A stretch of DNA of 9,754 nucleotides from Bacteroidota bacterium. GTDB lineage: Bacteria; Bacteroidota; Bacteroidia; Flavobacteriales; Weeksellaceae. The notes beneath the pieces were generated by a model. That model worked only from the letters and a program-made list of their open reading frames with translations, was not told the origin of the DNA and did no database searches. The number at the start of each line of letters is the position of its first letter. Position 1 is the first letter of the stretch. This document shows, piece by piece, positions 6,169-9,754 of the stretch. Where the stretch lies: positions 1 through 9,754 of the forward strand of contig JAEZDQ010000153.1 in NCBI GenBank assembly GCA_023433225.1. The letters are read 5' to 3'. The translations under genes were made by a program, and so were the position numbers.

Positions 6169-7284
6169 TTATCTTACCAAAGTAAATTTTGTATTGATAA
6201 CTTCCGCACCATTTTGGTTAACTGCTTTCAGAATATAAATTCCGGGCTGAAGTGCACCGCCTAAATTCAGTTTGAAATCTCCTTCGGATTGAACGGATAC
6301 AGAATTTGAATACACCATTTTATTGTTCAAACTCCAAACTGTAATGTCCAATTTAACCGCTTCGTTTACTTTTGAAACGATGTTCAATTCACTGGTTTTT
6401 ACAATGGTCGGATACAAACTGTAACCGGAACCGGTCAGAACATCCATCTCGTTTTGTTTCAGGAAATAAGGGCTTGCCAAATCATATACCGGTAAGGCAT
6501 AATCTGCTTTGAATGTGGCTTCCAAGGTATCGAAGTTCAAAGTATAAAACCCGAAATCAGAAGTCGTAGCCAATAATACGCTTCCGTCTTTAGCAACTGC
6601 CGCACCGTTAACGGTATATTTTTCAGGTAAACCTTTGATTTGTCCCAACAATGACACATTCAAATTTTTGGGATTGAGTTTGAAAACATTTCCTGCAGCA
6701 CTGATAATGTATAAGTTTCCAAATGAATCGGCGATCATATCGCCGCCAAAAGCCAAAGTTTCATTGCCTAATTTGGCGACCTCGGATTGAAATCCTTCCA
6801 CAGCTCCCAAGTTTTGAATATTTCCGTTAGCGGAAATTCTCAAAAATTCCGTTCCGTTGTTGTTCAATGCGTACATAAAACCATCGGGGGCAGTCGTCAT
6901 CCGCGCATAATAAGATCCTTGGTCTTTGGAAGTGAGCGAAGAATTGGCAATTTCGTGGAAAGTGCCGGATTTAGAACCCGTCTCCAATGCCATTACCCGA
7001 GCCTGTGTCATCGGTATGAAATACAGGTCACCTCCGCTGCTCATGGTCATGGCGGCAATGTAATTTCCACATTTGCAATTTTTTCCATCTTCCGACACCA
7101 AATTGATATTATCGGTTTTAGAAACTAAAATATGCGATGCATTTAAATTGTTGATGTCTATTTTTCTGAAGTCGTTGAACTCAATTTTTCCTTTGGTCAA
7201 CCCAGTTACCGCAGTAATATCCTGCGCCGATAAAAAGGAACCTACCATTAAAGCGGATCCAAGAAGTAAAGTTTTTTTCATCAT
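6169..7284 (-). CDS. Secreted propeller-like protein with T9SS C-terminal sorting domain
   Basis: This 371-aa protein has a clear Sec signal peptide, MMKKTLLLGSALMVGSFLSA, with likely cleavage before Gln21. Residues about 75-270 contain repeated short strands of beta-propeller flavour: SSGGDLYFIP, APDGFMYALN, DSFGNLYIIS, AKDGSVLLATT and DFGFYTLN. From about 290 the C-terminus resembles a type A T9SS sorting domain: YPTIVKTSELNI, LDITVWSLNNKMVY, LQPGIYILKA and a basic end, KFTLVR. The usual YPNP is changed to YPTI here. A CKC pair (70-72) may form or share a disulfide after export. It should cross the inner membrane by Sec and the outer membrane by T9SS, ending up on the surface or outside. 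Its ligand or role is unknown. The start could be either of two adjacent ATGs. It is convergent with tatD and divergent from hsp20. Confidence 0.8.
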   Translation of the reverse strand: MMKKTLLLGSALMVGSFLSAQDITAVTGLTKGKIEFNDFRKIDINNLNASHILVSKTDNINLVSEDGKNCKCGNYIAAMTMSSGGDLYFIPMTQARVMALETGSKSGTFHEIANSSLTSKDQGSYYARMTTAPDGFMYALNNNGTEFLRISANGNIQNLGAVEGFQSEVAKLGNETLAFGGDMIADSFGNLYIISAAGNVFKLNPKNLNVSLLGQIKGLPEKYTVNGAAVAKDGSVLLATTSDFGFYTLNFDTLEATFKADYALPVYDLASPYFLKQNEMDVLTGSGYSLYPTIVKTSELNIVSKVNEAVKLDITVWSLNNKMVYSNSVSVQSEGDFKLNLGGALQPGIYILKAVNQNGAEVINTKFTLVR

Positions 7285-7310
7285 GTTTGTGTTTTTATGA
7301 TTAGCCGAAC

Positions 7311-7318
7311 GAAAGATA
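7311..7318 (-). promoter_or_regulatory. Weak -7-like box for the secreted propeller protein
   Basis: The minus strand reads TATCTTTC, one base off TAnnTTTG, 27 bases before the ATG at 7282-7284. No well-spaced TTG was found upstream. It is the best candidate in this gap but uncertain. Confidence 0.3.
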
Positions 7319-7364
7319 GGGATAATAAACCAAATATTGAAAATTATTTAAACCAAGGATTTTA

Positions 7365-7418
7365 GACATTTTGTCTTGAATCAATATAAGAACACCTTCA
7401 TTATCAGCCAAAATGACA
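7365..7418. promoter_or_regulatory. Inverted motif pair upstream of hsp20, candidate heat-shock operator
   Basis: GACATTTTGTC (7365-7375) and GCCAAAATGACA (7407-7418) are inverted relative to each other. The second reads TGTCATTTTGGC on the minus strand, so both share CATTTTGkC with a GAC/GTC edge. Their centres are about 42 bases apart, near four helical turns. They lie in the 204-base divergent gap between the secreted propeller gene and hsp20. No standard TAnnTTTG box precedes hsp20, which fits a special mode of control. That this is a heat-shock regulator site is inference from position and symmetry. Confidence 0.35.
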
Positions 7419-7488
7419 TCAATTTTTATGAAATCTCATTCGGAATATTAATTGCTTTTAAATAGAGGAAACTTAAAAAGCTTTAAAT

Positions 7489-7902
7489 ATGAATACATTA
7501 ATGAGAAAAAACCCGGATTTTTTTGGCGGTTTGATGGAAGAATGGCTCAAACCGACTGAATTTAACAGAGAATTTTCCGTTCCGAAAGTCAACATAAAGG
7601 AAACGGAGCAAGAATATGTTCTGGAAGTCGCAGCTCCCGGTTTGGACAAAGAAGATTTCAACATCGAAGTAAATGAAGGGTTGTTGAAATTGAGTGCTTC
7701 CAAAAAATCGGAATCAGAAGAAAAAAATGAAAATTACACCCGTAAAGAATTTGGTTTTCAACGTTTCGAAAGGAATTTTGTTTTACCCAAAAACCTGATT
7801 AGCCTTGATAAAATCCAAGCTAAATACGACCTAGGCATCTTGAAACTGAGATTGCCCAAACAAGATACCAAAGAAACTGTAACGAAGGTTACGGTGCAAT
7901 AG
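7489..7902 (+). CDS. Small heat shock protein (Hsp20/alpha-crystallin family)
   Basis: This 137-aa ATP-independent cytoplasmic chaperone holds unfolding proteins for later refolding. The short N-terminal arm (1-30, MRKNPDFFGGLMEEWLKP) is followed by the alpha-crystallin domain at about 32-124: VPKVNIKETEQEYVLEVAAP, GLDKEDFNIEV, EFGFQRFERNFVLP and the family signature AKYDLGILKLRLP (111-123). The tail ends VTKVTVQ, whose V-x-V may serve as the I-x-I/V motif that docks on neighbouring subunits in the oligomer. Length and domain order are normal. An AGAGGA sequence lies about 20 bases before the ATG, too far to be a usual ribosome binding site. The gene is monocistronic, as a strong terminator follows at 7935-7962. 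The inverted motif pair at 7365-7418 is the likely place of stress control. Confidence 0.95.
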   Translation: MNTLMRKNPDFFGGLMEEWLKPTEFNREFSVPKVNIKETEQEYVLEVAAPGLDKEDFNIEVNEGLLKLSASKKSESEEKNENYTRKEFGFQRFERNFVLPKNLISLDKIQAKYDLGILKLRLPKQDTKETVTKVTVQ

Positions 7903-7934
7903 ATACTTTTTCATTATCATTTATTTATTGTTCG

Positions 7935-7962
7935 CCCTGCAAGAAAACTTGCAGGGTTTTTT
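7935..7962 (+). terminator. Rho-independent terminator of hsp20
   Basis: A perfect 9-bp stem, CCCTGCAAG / CTTGCAGGG, has an AAAA loop and is followed directly by six T, then A and four T. It lies 33 bases past the hsp20 stop codon and is the clearest plus-strand terminator in the window. Confidence 0.93.
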
Positions 7963-7993
7963 ATTTTATTTTTATCTGTTTTTCAAATAAATT

Positions 7994-8001
7994 TATTTTT
8001 G
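7994..8001 (+). promoter_or_regulatory. -7 promoter box for the DUF1697 gene
   Basis: TATTTTTG fits TAnnTTTG and ends 16 bases before the ATG at 8018, giving a leader of roughly 10 nt. The region is AT-rich, so chance matches are likely, and no -33 TTG is found at the right distance. Confidence 0.4.
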
Positions 8002-8017
8002 AATTAAAAATTCAGTC

Positions 8018-8560
8018 ATGCAATACATCTGTTTACTTCGTGGAATCAATGTTGGAGGAAATAACCTGATTAAAATGACTGACCTGAAGTCGGTTTTCGA
8101 GGAGATGGGTTTTCAAAAGGTACGAACCTACATCCAAAGTGGAAATCTAATTTTTAATACGCCAGAAAAAAATTCCGTGAAACTGGAGAAAAAAATTGAG
8201 CAAGTATTATCTGCAATGTTTCAATATCCTTCCAAAGTAGTGATTGTTTCCGGAAAATCATTGGCCAATCTGGTTGCAAACGCACCGGATGATTTTGGTG
8301 CCTACCCGAACGAATTCCGTTACGATGTTTTATTCCTGAAACAACCGCTTACGTCTTCAAAAGCCTTGGAAAAAGTGATTCCAAGAGAAGGGGTGGACAG
8401 GGTTTATCCCGGTGAAGGTGTTTTGTATTTTTCCAGATTAATCAGCAAAGCCGGCCAAAGTTACCTCAATAAAATTGTGGGTACCACGGTTTACAAAGAA
8501 ATGACTGTTCGCAATTGGAACACCACCCGAAAGTTGTTGGAGAAGTGTGCGGAAGGATAG
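8018..8560 (+). CDS. DUF1697-domain protein, function unknown
   Basis: This 180-aa protein is a complete DUF1697 member of typical length. The family's hallmark opening is present, LLRGINVGGNNLIKM (6-20), followed by TYIQSGNLIF (37-46), where a strand-turn-strand ends in SGN. A later block, VGTTVYKEMTVRNWNTTRKL (about 152-171), matches the conserved T-x-R-N-W ending. There is no signal peptide or membrane segment, so it is expected in the cytoplasm. Family members have no established biochemical role that I can name with confidence. The gene stands alone between the hsp20 terminator and a bidirectional terminator, with its own weak promoter box. The start is fixed by MQYICLLRGIN. A short inverted repeat GGAAGG/CCTTCC (8551-8568) straddles its stop codon. 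Confidence 0.9.
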   Translation: MQYICLLRGINVGGNNLIKMTDLKSVFEEMGFQKVRTYIQSGNLIFNTPEKNSVKLEKKIEQVLSAMFQYPSKVVIVSGKSLANLVANAPDDFGAYPNEFRYDVLFLKQPLTSSKALEKVIPREGVDRVYPGEGVLYFSRLISKAGQSYLNKIVGTTVYKEMTVRNWNTTRKLLEKCAEG

Positions 8561-8568
8561 AACCTTCC

Positions 8569-8600
8569 AAAAAAAACGCCCGATACTTACCGGGCGTTTT
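8569..8600 (-). terminator. Bidirectional terminator between the DUF1697 and S8 protease genes
   Basis: A 10-bp stem, AAAACGCCCG (8573-8582) and CGGGCGTTTT (8591-8600), has an 8-base loop. On the minus strand it ends in a run of eight T (8576-8569), making a strong terminator 18 bases past the protease stop codon. On the plus strand only four T follow the GC stem, so it would also end the DUF1697 transcript but less strongly. Confidence 0.88.
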
Positions 8601-8617
8601 GGACTGTTTGAGAAGAT

Positions 8618-9754
8618 TTATTTCTTTATAATTTTTTTGGTAATCGTTCCTTCGTCGGATCGGATGTAAACCATGTAAATTCCTGCCGGTATAGATTTCA
8701 AATCAATGTTTCTGGTATGGGACAAGGACTTGAAATTTTCCTGAAAAACAATTTGACCCATTGGGTTGAAGATGCGTACCACGCCATTGTGAAGCGTAGA
8801 ATTCAATTTGATATGTAAATCTTCTTTTACGGGATTAGGGTAAATGGCAACCACTTGGTTCATATTGAGTTCTTGGACACCCATATTTTCCGAATCCATC
8901 CCGGTAATAACCAGCGCATAGTTTTGAGCACCATTGGTTAAAGTTCCTTTGTGTGAAATGGTAATGGTATATTGTTGACCGGCAACGGGATTTGGAATCA
9001 GCACTTGTTCTACATTGTCCACGATATTGTCGCCTTGGGTTGCTGCGGCAGCAGGATTTTCAGGATCCAACTTCCAAGGAAAATAGGTATTGGTTCCATC
9101 GCTGATTCTTAAATCCAAATCATTGATTAATTTGGGTGTGCGGTCATTGAGGACTACTTGTGTGGTAGGGACACCGGCCGGATCCAACCAAGTTATACTC
9201 GCTTTTAAGGGAGTATCGCCCGTAGCGGTTACGACAATGTTTTCACCGATTCCGTTTTGAAGGATTTTATTGGCTGTAAAAGATTGGTTATCTATATTGA
9301 GCAAAGTTTCTGCGGCGGTGAGTGCGTCGATCAGTCCCCATCCGAATTTATAATCCGGCCCGGGCTCTGGTCCGGCTTCATTTGCGGTATGCGTAAGCAA
9401 ACCTTTCATCATATCAGATCTTAAAAATTCGGTTCCGCCCGAATTTTCCTTGGCGATTTGTTGAAGCAAAACACCCACTCCCGCTGAGGCCGGTGAGGAA
9501 AAAGAGGTTCCCGCCCAGCTCAGATAAGCGGTGTTGGAAGAGGAAGTTGGAGAAACGACGCCGCTCCCGATAGCCGTCAAATCGGGTTTAATCCGTCCGT
9601 CGTCCGTTGGCCCGAAACCGGTGAACCAAGTTTCAACCACATCGGATGGCTCTTCGTAACGGTTGTTTCCACCGATGGGATTAATTGCACCGATTAAAAT
9701 TATATTTTTAGCCATTGAACCCGCATAAGTCAAGCAGTCGTAGCCGCCATTAGC
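8618..9754 (-). CDS. Secreted subtilisin-family (S8) serine protease with T9SS sorting domain, C-terminal part
   Basis: The frame is open to the right edge, so about 378 C-terminal residues are visible and the true start, signal peptide and catalytic Asp and His lie outside. Counting from the edge, GRIKPDLTAIG (about 54-64) and GTSFSSP (82-88, catalytic Ser84) are the subtilase signatures. A beta-barrel domain of the KP-43 type follows (about 164-288: ASITWLDPAG, LINDLDLRISDG, DNVEQVLI, QYTITISHKGTL). A type A T9SS sorting domain ends the protein: YPNPVKEDLHI, RIFNPMGQIVF, IPAGIYMVYIR and TKKIIKK. It should be exported by Sec and T9SS and degrade extracellular protein. A TTG at 9731-9733 is in frame but is inside the catalytic domain and is not a start. 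Its terminator lies at 8569-8600. Confidence 0.92.
   Translation of the reverse strand, partial: ANGGYDCLTYAGSMAKNIILIGAINPIGGNNRYEEPSDVVETWFTGFGPTDDGRIKPDLTAIGSGVVSPTSSSNTAYLSWAGTSFSSPASAGVGVLLQQIAKENSGGTEFLRSDMMKGLLTHTANEAGPEPGPDYKFGWGLIDALTAAETLLNIDNQSFTANKILQNGIGENIVVTATGDTPLKASITWLDPAGVPTTQVVLNDRTPKLINDLDLRISDGTNTYFPWKLDPENPAAAATQGDNIVDNVEQVLIPNPVAGQQYTITISHKGTLTNGAQNYALVITGMDSENMGVQELNMNQVVAIYPNPVKEDLHIKLNSTLHNGVVRIFNPMGQIVFQENFKSLSHTRNIDLKSIPAGIYMVYIRSDEGTITKKIIKK

Noticed and set aside
7463..7488. AGAGGA as the hsp20 ribosome binding site
   Set aside because: It is about 20 bases from the ATG, too far for normal use, and most genes in this window lack such a site.
9731..9733. TTG as a start codon for the S8 protease
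   Set aside because: The frame continues upstream to the window edge (ANGGYDC), and starting here would cut the protein in the middle of the subtilase catalytic domain.
1..9754. A hidden defence island, CRISPR array, prophage or integrative element
   Set aside because: No direct-repeat array, integrase, transposase, restriction or toxin-antitoxin gene is visible; every long frame is accounted for by housekeeping or secreted proteins.

Overview
The window looks like an ordinary stretch of chromosome from a member of the Flavobacteriaceae (Bacteroidota). Four things point there: two secreted proteins with C-terminal type IX secretion (T9SS) sorting domains; start regions without clear Shine-Dalgarno sequences; several gene starts preceded by the Bacteroidota -7 box TAnnTTTG; and protein sequences (aminopeptidase P, ArgS, YebC) that read like flavobacterial members of their families. 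No phage, insertion sequence, CRISPR array, tRNA or rRNA was seen.

Layout. 1-493 (-) is the N-terminal part of an Xaa-Pro aminopeptidase running off the left edge. 494-695 is intergenic and carries a strong minus-strand hairpin terminator and a possible short RNA gene. 696-2465 (-) is argS and 2548-3258 (-) is yebC, separated by an 80-base gap filled largely by a REP-like imperfect palindrome. 3259-3421 is a divergent promoter region. 3422-6142 (+) is a tightly overlapping three-gene operon: a short-chain-type polyprenyl diphosphate synthase, a GSCFA-domain protein and a TatD-family metal-dependent hydrolase. 6169-7284 (-) is a secreted, propeller-like T9SS cargo protein. 7285-7488 is a divergent intergenic region with a pair of inverted CATTTTG-type motifs in front of a small heat shock protein gene (7489-7902, +), which ends in a clear terminator. 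8018-8560 (+) is a DUF1697 protein. A bidirectional terminator separates it from the C-terminal part of a subtilisin-family (S8) T9SS protease (8618 to the right edge, -).

How the genes relate. Most of the content is housekeeping: arginyl-tRNA charging, a YebC/TACO1 translation factor, isoprenoid chain synthesis, a TatD nuclease and proteolysis. Two exported proteins depend on the T9SS. The genes do not form one pathway, and the strand changes define at least five transcription units. I see no convincing new multi-gene system. The points most worth a second look are the candidate short RNA at about 554-634, the inverted motif pair upstream of hsp20, the REP-like element between yebC and argS, and the translationally coupled prenyl synthase/GSCFA/TatD operon.
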